Assembly (NCBI GenBank): GCA_031256815.1
Contig: JAIRPU010000081.1
Location: forward strand, 1-7,555
DNA: 7,555 nucleotides
Reading direction: 5' to 3'
Origin: Spirochaetaceae bacterium
GTDB lineage: Bacteria > Spirochaetota > Spirochaetia > Treponematales > Breznakiellaceae
Below are positions 1 through 6,047 of the stretch, piece after piece. Every line of letters begins with the position of its first letter. Within the stretch, counting starts at the first letter, position 1. The notes below the pieces were generated by a model. That model was not told the origin of the DNA and ran no database searches. It saw only the letters and a program-made list of their open reading frames with translations. The position numbers and the translations under genes were made by a program.

Positions 1-74
1 AGTTCACGGAGCGCGTCAGGGTCGCTAAAGAGAAAAGAGAATACGCTGGATTTATAATTGCTGTTCATTCCCAT
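1..74 (-). CDS. Rpn-family PD-(D/E)XK nuclease / putative transposase, N-terminal fragment
   Basis: Reading the minus strand from ATG at 74-72 gives 24 complete codons and then CT-, which must be Leu, at the window edge; the gene continues outside. The visible start MGMNSNYKSSVFSFLFSDPD, followed by ALREL, resembles the N-terminus of Rpn-family proteins (annotated as PD-(D/E)XK nuclease family transposases), which typically begin with a short tail, then Y-K-x-S-V-F, a hydrophobic pair, F and an acidic turn. The family includes recombination-promoting DNA endonucleases, but the catalytic residues lie downstream and cannot be seen here. A second in-frame ATG at 68-66 is an alternative start. 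No Shine-Dalgarno is present; a TATATT hexamer ends 6 nt before the first ATG, which favours that start. The gene diverges from mfd, with the palindromic region between them. Family recognition rests on only 25 residues. Confidence 0.7.
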   Translation of the reverse strand, partial: MGMNSNYKSSVFSFLFSDPDALRE

Positions 75-80
75 AAAGAA

Positions 81-86
81 AATATA
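81..86 (-). promoter_or_regulatory. candidate -10 hexamer for the Rpn-like gene
   Basis: On the minus strand TATATT (5 of 6 matches to TATAAT) is followed by six bases and then ATG at 74-72. The first transcribed base would be expected at or next to the A of the ATG, implying a leaderless mRNA. No convincing -35 box was found at 16-18 nt. Short AT-rich hexamers are common by chance, so this call leans on the same layout at mfd and fabG. Confidence 0.35.
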
Positions 87-130
87 CTGCAAAATCAATA
101 AATACAAAAGCAGAAAATAATGAACGCAAA

Positions 131-148
131 CGACTGCCGCAGCGGTCG
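131..148. repeat. inverted repeat H1
   Basis: Arms 131-137 (CGACTGC) and 142-148 (GCGGTCG) pair over 7 bp with one G-T wobble, around the loop CGCA. This is the first element of the chain. Confidence 0.55.
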
Positions 149-162
149 TGCCGCAGATTTTG

Positions 163-194
163 TCCGCGGCCTGCGCAGAAGCGCAGGCCGCGGA
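163..194. repeat. inverted repeat H2, 14 bp perfect
   Basis: Arms TCCGCGGCCTGCGC (163-176) and GCGCAGGCCGCGGA (181-194) are perfectly complementary around the 4-nt loop AGAA. It is the strongest hairpin in the window. No T-run follows on either strand, so it is not a simple intrinsic terminator. Confidence 0.85.
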
Positions 195-202
195 ACACAA
201 CA

Positions 203-232
203 GCCGCCACATCGCAGATGCGGTGTGGCGGC
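203..232. repeat. inverted repeat H3, 13 bp with one wobble
   Basis: GCCGCCACA (203-211) pairs with TGTGGCGGC (224-232). The stem extends inward through 212-215 with 220-223 (one T-G wobble) to the 4-nt loop AGAT at 216-219. It begins 8 nt after H2. Confidence 0.8.
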
Positions 233-238
233 GCACGA

Positions 239-267
239 CCGGCGAAACCGCAACGCGGTTTCGCCGG
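239..267. repeat. inverted repeat H4, 13 bp perfect
   Basis: CCGGCGAAACCGC (239-251) and GCGGTTTCGCCGG (255-267) are perfectly complementary around the 3-nt loop AAC. It starts 6 nt after H3, continuing the head-to-tail arrangement. Confidence 0.85.
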
Positions 268-277
268 CTTCCGGTGG

Positions 278-310
278 TGCCCGCTCGCGGACGGGCAGCC
301 GCAGGCTGCC
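278..310. repeat. overlapping inverted repeats H5a/H5b
   Basis: TGCCCG (278-283) can pair with CGGGCA (292-297), or GGCAGCC (294-300) can pair with GGCTGCC (304-310, loop GCA). The two stems share bases 294-297 and are mutually exclusive. H5b (7 bp, perfect, 3-nt loop) looks the more stable. Whether the alternative matters is unknown. Confidence 0.55.
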
Positions 311-335
311 GCAAACGCGCAAGCGATTGAAGCGG

Positions 336-361
336 AATTTGCAAGCGAAGCGCAGCAAATT
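336..361. repeat. inverted repeat H6
   Basis: AATTTGC (336-342) pairs with GCAAATT (355-361) over 7 bp with a 12-nt loop. It lies in a purine-rich stretch with several AAGCG words and is weaker than its neighbours. Confidence 0.4.
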
Positions 362-384
362 GGAGCGGAAAGCGTGGCGCGGAC

Positions 385-402
385 GGCGGGATAAATCCCG
401 CC
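385..402. repeat. inverted repeat H7
   Basis: GGCGGGA (385-391) and TCCCGCC (396-402) pair over 7 bp around the loop TAAA. A short CTTTTC follows at 406-411 on the plus strand, too short and too far away to make this a convincing terminator. Confidence 0.6.
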
Positions 403-448
403 TCACTTTTCTGCGTGCTGTCACATTATCCTGCGCCGGCGCATGCAA

Positions 449-484
449 CCGTGGTTATCTACGCCCTTTCGGGCGCACCATCGG
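449..484. repeat. compound inverted repeat H8
   Basis: An inner hairpin CGCCC-TTTC-GGGCG (462-475) is enclosed by an outer stem in which CCGTGGT (449-455) pairs with ACCA and CGG (477-484) with one bulged T at 481. An asymmetric internal loop of 6 and 1 nt separates them. A nested helix is less likely by chance than a single short hairpin. Confidence 0.5.
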
Positions 485-511
485 CGCGGTTTTTGCCGGT
501 CCCGTACTCCC

Positions 512-530
512 GCGCCGCCCGCGGCGGCGC
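512..530. repeat. inverted repeat H9, 8 bp perfect
   Basis: GCGCCGCC (512-519) and GGCGGCGC (523-530) are perfectly complementary around the loop CGC. This sequence is almost entirely G+C, so some self-complementarity is expected by composition alone. Confidence 0.6.
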
Positions 531-535
531 AGCCC

Positions 536-564
536 GGCGCTTTTGCCTCCGGCAAAAATGCGCC
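536..564. repeat. inverted repeat H10, last of the chain
   Basis: TTTTGCC (541-547) pairs with GGCAAAA (551-557) around the loop TCC. The stem continues outward as GGCGC (536-540) with GCGCC (560-564), with two bulged bases at 558-559. Base composition shifts sharply to AT immediately after it. Confidence 0.65.
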
Positions 565-667
565 CAAAAATACTAAATCATATATTAAACCGCGCCGCTT
601 CATCATTTTTCTCTAACTCGGAATAGCTGCGCGTAAAATTCCCGCGCTTTAAGATAAACGTTTTTTT

Positions 668-676
668 TGCTAAAAT
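668..676 (+). promoter_or_regulatory. candidate extended -10 of mfd
   Basis: TGCTAAAAT at 668-676 is an extended -10 element (TGn followed by TAAAAT, 5 of 6 matches to TATAAT). It ends 6 nt before the mfd ATG at 683, so a start at the usual distance falls on the A of the start codon. A -35 box at 648-653 (TTTAAG) is poor, which an extended -10 can tolerate. An 8-T run immediately precedes the TG. Confidence 0.45.
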
Positions 677-682
677 GCAAAA

Positions 683-3600
683 ATGAATTTTCTTGTTGAA
701 GAATGTTCACGCGCACCGCAAGTTAAAGCGGCGCTTTTGGCGTTTGAACAAAATAATGTGCTTGCACTGGAGGCGGCCGAAGGTTCTTTTCGTGAGGCGC
801 TTGCTATTCTTATGGCTAAAAGTTCCAGAAATATGGGGCTTCTTGTTCTGCCTACCGAACGGGAGGCGCAGGAAGCGGCGGCAAATATTGCGGCGCTTGG
901 AGGCAGCGCAGTATTGTTTCCTTCGTGGGGGCTTGCGCCCTTCCACAGTGCCGCAAAATCTTCTCCCGTATTTGCCTGCCGTTCCGCATTGCTTTCGGCT
1001 CTGGCGTTTTCCGAAAAAATCCCTCCTTCTTTCTCAATTCTTGTAATTTCTCTTCGCGCCTTTCTTTCGCCGCTTATACCGCCTGATGAATTGCGGGCTT
1101 TTGGTTTTATTCTCAAAGCCGGCGGCAAACTGGACACATTAAAAATAGCGTCGGAACTTACGGCGATTGGCTATATTCGTGTTCCAAAAGCGCAAATGCC
1201 GGGCGAGTTTGTCCTGCGCGGAGAAGTGCTTGACGTTTTTTGCGCCGCTTCAGGCGAAGCGTTTCGTATCCAGTTTGACTTTGATAAAATCGAATCAATA
1301 AGGGCGTTTGACCCTGTAGAACAAACTTATACTTCAGAAAAAAATTTAGAATACCTGCTGATACCGCCGGTAAAAGAGTTAATTTGGACTGACGAGCGCA
1401 TTGATTTATTAAGCAAAAATCTTGAATCTATGCCTGAATTTCCTGACGGCGGCGCAAAAATTATTGAACAGCTTATTTCAAAACGGGAATTTGAAGGCGA
1501 AGAATTATTTTTTCATCTCGCATTTAAAAACAGCGTATGCATAACAGATTATTTTCTGGAATTTAAAAATTCATGGATATTTTTTGCCGAACGGGAACGT
1601 TTGGAAAACGCCATTGAACCTCTAACACGTGAATACGAAGCAGGCTATCGTAACGCGCTGCGTGATAACGGAGAAGGACGCTATCCTTCTCCACAGCGGC
1701 TTGTTTTGCCTTTTGCCGAAACCGTTAAAAATTCTTTACGTCAGGTTTCATTAATGAACATAAAAAAAACTGTTGAAACCGAAACTCAAAATATAATAAA
1801 TTTAAAATCCTGCCCGCCGCGCGGTTTTATGGGCAATATAAATTATCTTAAAGAAGTATTAAATGAATTAACCATAGATGGCTGGAATACCGTCATAGCC
1901 TGCGAAAGCGAAGCGCAGACTGAAAGATTTCGTACGCTTTTAACAGAGTTTTCGGCAGATAACAAAGAGTTTAAAGGTAGGCCGCCGCAAATTGTTTATC
2001 TTCCTGTAAACCGCGGCTTTGAACTGCCTGAAATAAAATTAATTGTAATTGCCGAATGTGAAATTTTCGGAAGAAACGCAAGAAAAACCTTCAGCAATAA
2101 AACGGTTCAAAGCAGAGCTATTCTTAGTTTTGTAGAATTAAATCCAGGCGATTATGTTGTGCATATAAATTATGGAATAGGAATTTTTGAAGGCATAGAG
2201 AGAGTTAAAGCGCTTGGAAACGAGCGTGATTATATTAAACTTGTTTATGCGGATGATGATACAGTTTTTGTTCCAATAGAACAGGTAAACCTTGTTCAGC
2301 GTTACATAGGCAGCGAAGGCGGCGCGCCGCGGCTTGATAAGCTTGGTTCAAAAAGCTGGGAATTGCGAAAAGAACGCGCGCGCGCGGCTGCGAAAGAGCT
2401 TGCTTCAAAACTAATCGCGCTTTATTCAAAACGAAAGGCGGCGCGCGGATTTGCTTTTGGCCGCGATACCGAATGGCAGCTTATGTTTGAATCAAGTTTT
2501 GAATACGAAGAAACAGAAGACCAGCTCCGCTGCATAGAAGAAGTTAAAGCGGATATGGAAAAAACCCTGCCAATGGACAGGCTTATCTGCGGCGATGTTG
2601 GTTATGGAAAAACCGAAATAGCGCTGCGCGCGGCATTTAAAGCGGTAATGAGCGGTAAACAAGTCGCTTTTCTTGCGCCCACAACAATTTTGGCAGAACA
2701 GCATTTTGATAATTTTAAACGGCGTTTTGAACGCTTCCCTGTCAGGATAGCAATGCTTTCGCGTTTTGTAGACAGCCGCATTACAAAAAAAAATATTGCC
2801 TCTATAGCAAACGGCGAATTTGATATTGTAATTGGAACTCACAGATTAATACAAAAAGATGTTGTATTTAAAGATTTGGGCCTGCTCGTTGTAGACGAAG
2901 AACAGCGCTTTGGAGTTAAAGATAAAGAGCGCTTAAAAGAATTAAAGCTGAATGTAGATACGCTTGCGCTTTCCGCGACTCCAATTCCGCGCACACTGCA
3001 CATGAGCCTGCTAAAAATACGGGACATGAGCCTTTTAACAACGCCGCCAAAAAACCGGCGTCCAATAGAAACTCATATAGGAGAGTATAACAGCGCTCTT
3101 ATAGCAAGCGCCATAAGAGCGGAAGTAGCGCGTGGCGGACAGGTTTATTTTTTACATAATAAAATTGAAAGCCTGCGCGAAACACGCATCTTTTTGGAAA
3201 AACTGGTTCCTGAAATGTTAATAGAAACCGCGCACGGGCAGATGGAAAGCCGGACTCTGGAAAATATTATGCACAGGTTTATTCATGGCGGATTTCATGT
3301 TTTGGTTTCTACAACAATTATAGAAAACGGAATTGATATTCCAAATGTAAATACGATAATTATAGACAGGGCGGATATGTATGGTGTTGCGCAGCTGTAT
3401 CAGCTTCGAGGCAGGGTGGGACGAAGCGAAAAAATTGCGTTTGCGTATTTGTTTTATCCAAAAAATAAATCAATATCCGAACTTGCAATGCGGCGGCTGG
3501 AAGCCGTATCGGATTATACCGAGCTTGGCGCCGGATTTAAAATAGCAATGAAGGATATGGAAATTCGCGGAGCCGGTAATCTGCTTGGCCGTGAACAATC

Positions 3601-4135
3601 CGGCAATATTTATTCGGTTGGATTTGATATGTATCTGCATTTACTGGACACCGCCATAGCAAAACTGCAAAACGAAAATTACGAAGCGCCTGTAGAAACT
3701 CTTTTGGAACTTGAGTATTCAGGATTTTTACCGGACAGCTATATAGGCGGTTCGCAGGAAAAAATGGAAGTATATAAAAAAATATCGGCAGTGCAAAACA
3801 CGGAAGAACTTGACGCCGTACTCCGCGAAATACGGGAGCGTTTTGGGCCGCTGCCCGATGAGGCAAAATCACTGCTGTCGCTTGCCGAAATCAGAATTAT
3901 TTGTAAAGAACTTGGAGTATCTGAACTGCGCGAAAGAGGCGGATGGGTTCGGGTTGATTTTTTTCGTGTATCAGGAATAAAAATAGAAAATGCGCTGCGG
4001 CTGATAAAAGAATCGTCAGGAAAAATTAAACTTGACCCAAACTCGTCAAAAACGCTTATTATAAAAACCGGCGGCGTAGAGCTTGCCGAAAAAAGTTTGT
4101 TTATCTGCGAAACTCTAAAAAAACTTTCGGACTGA
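683..4135 (+). CDS. mfd: Mfd, transcription-repair coupling factor (ATP-dependent DNA translocase)
   Basis: Mfd binds RNA polymerase stalled at DNA lesions, pushes it off by ATP-driven translocation and recruits UvrA, starting nucleotide excision repair in the cytoplasm. At 1150 residues it is the usual family length and appears intact. The UvrB-like N-terminal module contains PGEFVLRGEVLDVF at 173-186. The RNA-polymerase interaction (CarD-like) domain lies around 486-565 and begins NPGDYVVHINYGIGIF. The superfamily 2 motor follows with Walker A GDVGYGKT at 637-644, motif Ia APTTILAEQH at 665-674, DEEQ at 738-741, SAT at 764-766, motif V TTIIENGIDIPN at 877-888 and motif VI QLRGRVGR at 907-914. 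The TRCF C-terminal domain (D7), which in the family restrains activity by contacting the UvrB-like module, covers about 1005-1105. ATG 683 is chosen because homology starts at once. No Shine-Dalgarno precedes it, and the nearby ATG at 675 is out of frame and reaches a stop after two codons. The TPR gene follows after 26 nt. Confidence 0.97.
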   Translation: MNFLVEECSRAPQVKAALLAFEQNNVLALEAAEGSFREALAILMAKSSRNMGLLVLPTEREAQEAAANIAALGGSAVLFPSWGLAPFHSAAKSSPVFACRSALLSALAFSEKIPPSFSILVISLRAFLSPLIPPDELRAFGFILKAGGKLDTLKIASELTAIGYIRVPKAQMPGEFVLRGEVLDVFCAASGEAFRIQFDFDKIESIRAFDPVEQTYTSEKNLEYLLIPPVKELIWTDERIDLLSKNLESMPEFPDGGAKIIEQLISKREFEGEELFFHLAFKNSVCITDYFLEFKNSWIFFAERERLENAIEPLTREYEAGYRNALRDNGEGRYPSPQRLVLPFAETVKNSLRQVSLMNIKKTVETETQNIINLKSCPPRGFMGNINYLKEVLNELTIDGWNTVIACESEAQTERFRTLLTEFSADNKEFKGRPPQIVYLPVNRGFELPEIKLIVIAECEIFGRNARKTFSNKTVQSRAILSFVELNPGDYVVHINYGIGIFEGIERVKALGNERDYIKLVYADDDTVFVPIEQVNLVQRYIGSEGGAPRLDKLGSKSWELRKERARAAAKELASKLIALYSKRKAARGFAFGRDTEWQLMFESSFEYEETEDQLRCIEEVKADMEKTLPMDRLICGDVGYGKTEIALRAAFKAVMSGKQVAFLAPTTILAEQHFDNFKRRFERFPVRIAMLSRFVDSRITKKNIASIANGEFDIVIGTHRLIQKDVVFKDLGLLVVDEEQRFGVKDKERLKELKLNVDTLALSATPIPRTLHMSLLKIRDMSLLTTPPKNRRPIETHIGEYNSALIASAIRAEVARGGQVYFLHNKIESLRETRIFLEKLVPEMLIETAHGQMESRTLENIMHRFIHGGFHVLVSTTIIENGIDIPNVNTIIIDRADMYGVAQLYQLRGRVGRSEKIAFAYLFYPKNKSISELAMRRLEAVSDYTELGAGFKIAMKDMEIRGAGNLLGREQSGNIYSVGFDMYLHLLDTAIAKLQNENYEAPVETLLELEYSGFLPDSYIGGSQEKMEVYKKISAVQNTEELDAVLREIRERFGPLPDEAKSLLSLAEIRIICKELGVSELRERGGWVRVDFFRVSGIKIENALRLIKESSGKIKLDPNSSKTLIIKTGGVELAEKSLFICETLKKLSD

Positions 4136-4161
4136 TAAAACAAAAGTAAAAGGAATAAAAA

Positions 4162-5946
4162 ATGAAACAAAAACGGCCGTCTAAAACACATAACGTCTCT
4201 AAAACAAAAAAGCTAATTAAAATTTCCTGCATAACTGGAATTGCTGCGCTGTTTATAATTGTTGGAATACTTATATTAACAGCAATTCAGACAAAAAGCG
4301 GGATTTTTAGCCTAAAAACGCCGTTTTCAGGTGTATCGTGGTCAGAAAAACTAAAAAAATTCGATGAAAATCTATCGTGGTTTGAAATTTCACGCGGACA
4401 AACAAATCTTGACGTTATGCTCAATATGCTTAACGTGCTTGAAAAAACCGCCGTTGGCGCGGAAGGGCAGCTCTCTGTTTTAAAACGAAGAAGAAAGCTT
4501 GCAAATATAGAAACAAATCTTCTTACCGATTACATGGACGCAGCTTTACGCGCGGCAAAACGGTTTCCGCACAGCGCGGCAATAGCGGCGCTTGCCGCTG
4601 AATCTCTTGTAAAAACAAGCGGCGCCGCTGCAAACAGCGAAAAGCTTGCCTCGTATGCGCAGGTGTTGTCCCAGGCGGGGCCGCTTGCCGAAAGTTCTTC
4701 GCTGCCGCTGGCTTTTTGTTTTTATGCGCTTTCCGGCAGGCTTGGCAGCGCGGATTCCGCTGCCGTAATTGAACAAAACGATTCGCTATTTCTTATTGGA
4801 ATTCGCGGGCTTAGCGGTAAAGAAGCAGATGCCATGCTTGTAAACGCCGCGCTGTTATATATAATCCGCGGCGATATAGACGGAGCGGCGCCATTTTTAA
4901 CTACACTTAACCTTGATAATGGCGCACTGGAAAAAAACCGCGATTTTTTTGCCGAATACTCTTACGATTTTGGCGACCCTCTCGCAGCCGCCCGTATCTG
5001 GACGGAAAGTGAAAAACCGGAAAACATAGCGCGGGCAGCCGATGCGTTTTATATAGCGGGACGCACGGCAAACGCGCTGCAATTATGGCGGCTGCTTGCG
5101 AAAAACGCATTGCCAAATAATGAGCGAAGCGCACGTGTTTTTTATAATATCGCTATGTTTTCTACAGAAATTCAAGAAAAACGGGCAGCTCTTGAAAGTA
5201 TGCTTGCATGGCAAAACACCAGCCCTTCCCAGGCAGCGCTTTTTGGAACGGTGCTTTACACAAGGCTTGTAAGCGAAGCGCGCGGCCGCGCCATACTCGA
5301 AGAAACCATAACAAAAAACCCGGGACCTCTTTTTGAGCTTGAACTTTTTCGCCGCGGCATAAAAAGCGAGCCTTTGGATAAATCTATAGCCGATACATGG
5401 CTGCTTGCCGGACATTATCCGAAGGAACAGTTTATATACCGTTGGGCGGCATGGTATTTTGACTTTGAACGGCGTTTTGACGATACATATTTTTTGCTTA
5501 AAACCGCCGAAAAATGGGGAATTCGCGGCCTTTGGATGCCATTAACAATAGCGATAAATGAACTTCGCGCAAATAACATCGAAACAGCGCTTAATGCGCT
5601 AACAAAGATTGATATTGCCGGCTATCCTGCGGGAGAATACGAGAGTGCCGAAGAGAGCTGGCCTGTAGATGCCAATATAGGGCTTATTCTGGAGGCAAGA
5701 CGTGATTATCGCGGCGCGCTGGAAAGTTTTAAACGCGCCGCTGCGCAAATTAAAATTAAAAACTCTGATTTTTCGCTTAACCCGCAAAGCAGGCGCAGCG
5801 CGGCGGCGCGGCTGGAATTAAAAATGGCGCGTTGTTATTCGGCGCTTGGGCAGAGCGCCGAAGCGCGGCAGGCAGTATTAAACGCCGCAAAATTTGACGC
5901 AGATAATATAAATGTTCGTGTAGCATTAAACCGCCTGACAGGTTAG
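4162..5946 (+). CDS. membrane-anchored TPR-like protein of unknown function
   Basis: The 594-residue product begins with a lysine-rich tail (1-20) and one hydrophobic segment at about 21-43, with no lipobox or clear signal-peptidase site. By the positive-inside rule it is probably anchored with the N-terminus in the cytoplasm and the body outside the inner membrane. The rest is mostly alpha-helical and alanine-rich, with helix pairs of tetratricopeptide type. The clearest are about 288-350, 504-537 (NIGLILEARRDYRGALESFK) and 552-585 (MARCYSALGQSAEARQAVL). No catalytic motif is visible. TPR folds usually serve as protein-binding scaffolds, so a role in an envelope complex is possible but unproven. 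The start is set by AAAAGGA at 4148-4154, 7 nt before the ATG. It lies 26 nt after the mfd stop with no terminator between, so the two are probably co-transcribed. I do not recognise a named family. Confidence 0.85.
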   Translation: MKQKRPSKTHNVSKTKKLIKISCITGIAALFIIVGILILTAIQTKSGIFSLKTPFSGVSWSEKLKKFDENLSWFEISRGQTNLDVMLNMLNVLEKTAVGAEGQLSVLKRRRKLANIETNLLTDYMDAALRAAKRFPHSAAIAALAAESLVKTSGAAANSEKLASYAQVLSQAGPLAESSSLPLAFCFYALSGRLGSADSAAVIEQNDSLFLIGIRGLSGKEADAMLVNAALLYIIRGDIDGAAPFLTTLNLDNGALEKNRDFFAEYSYDFGDPLAAARIWTESEKPENIARAADAFYIAGRTANALQLWRLLAKNALPNNERSARVFYNIAMFSTEIQEKRAALESMLAWQNTSPSQAALFGTVLYTRLVSEARGRAILEETITKNPGPLFELELFRRGIKSEPLDKSIADTWLLAGHYPKEQFIYRWAAWYFDFERRFDDTYFLLKTAEKWGIRGLWMPLTIAINELRANNIETALNALTKIDIAGYPAGEYESAEESWPVDANIGLILEARRDYRGALESFKRAAAQIKIKNSDFSLNPQSRRSAAARLELKMARCYSALGQSAEARQAVLNAAKFDADNINVRVALNRLTG

Positions 5947-6012
5947 CAATCATTCAGTCTAAGATAATGACATTAATTTTTTTGAACGGGCGGTAAAATC
6001 CGCTTTAGCCTG

Positions 6013-6040
6013 TGGACATAGAAAGAGCATTTTGTTAAAT
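6013..6040 (+). promoter_or_regulatory. candidate fabG promoter
   Basis: TGGACA (6013-6018, 5 of 6 to TTGACA) and TTAAAT (6035-6040, 5 of 6 to TATAAT) are separated by 16 nt. Alternatively TAAATT at 6036-6041, preceded by TGT, gives a 17-nt spacer and an extended -10. Either way the -10 ends 6-7 nt before the fabG ATG, predicting a transcript starting at or within a base of the start codon. This is the best two-box promoter in the window. Confidence 0.5.
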
Positions 6041-6047
6041 TGTTAGT

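Larger units (their letters stand above)
131..564. repeat. GC-rich chain of inverted repeats, apparently noncoding
   Basis: This stretch is far richer in G+C than the flanking genes and is packed with inverted repeats, listed individually. At least ten stem-loops can be drawn, several with perfect arms of 13-14 bp, separated by short spacers. Arms and loops differ from one hairpin to the next, so this is neither a tandem array of one unit nor a CRISPR. Open frames run through it on both strands, but their translations are arginine-rich, low in hydrophobic pattern and interrupted by self-complementary segments, so I read them as noncoding. The region sits between the divergent Rpn-like gene and mfd and ends about 120 bp before mfd. 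Possible natures are a mosaic of interspersed palindromic elements, a structured transcript, or a DNA-level site. Nothing visible decides between them. The edges are set by the first and last hairpins I can draw. Confidence 0.7.

Noticed and set aside
3..101. Plus-strand open frame at the left edge, a possible C-terminus of an upstream gene.
   Set aside because: Its codons lie on the same triplets as the minus-strand Rpn-like frame, and the minus-strand translation matches a recognisable family start while this one matches nothing I know.
95..448. A 117-codon minus-strand open frame through the same region.
   Set aside because: Same reasons: basic, cysteine-rich, low-complexity translation from palindromic DNA, opposite to another spurious frame. 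It vaguely recalls translations from interspersed spacers in related genomes, which would also argue against a real gene.
131..564. CRISPR array or integron attC cluster.
   Set aside because: The hairpin arms are all different, spacing is irregular, there is no constant repeat, and no attC-type core boxes, cas gene or integrase are visible.
120..626. A 168-codon plus-strand open frame through the palindromic region.
   Set aside because: The product is arginine-rich with no protein-like pattern, and the frame is built from inverted repeats. GC-rich DNA leaves frames open by chance. It has no Shine-Dalgarno.
5990..6003. Hairpin GCGG-TAAAAT-CCGC as a terminator of the mfd-TPR operon.
   Set aside because: Only four pairs, followed by TTTAGCC without a real T-run. 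Transcription may read through to fabG, or end by another route.
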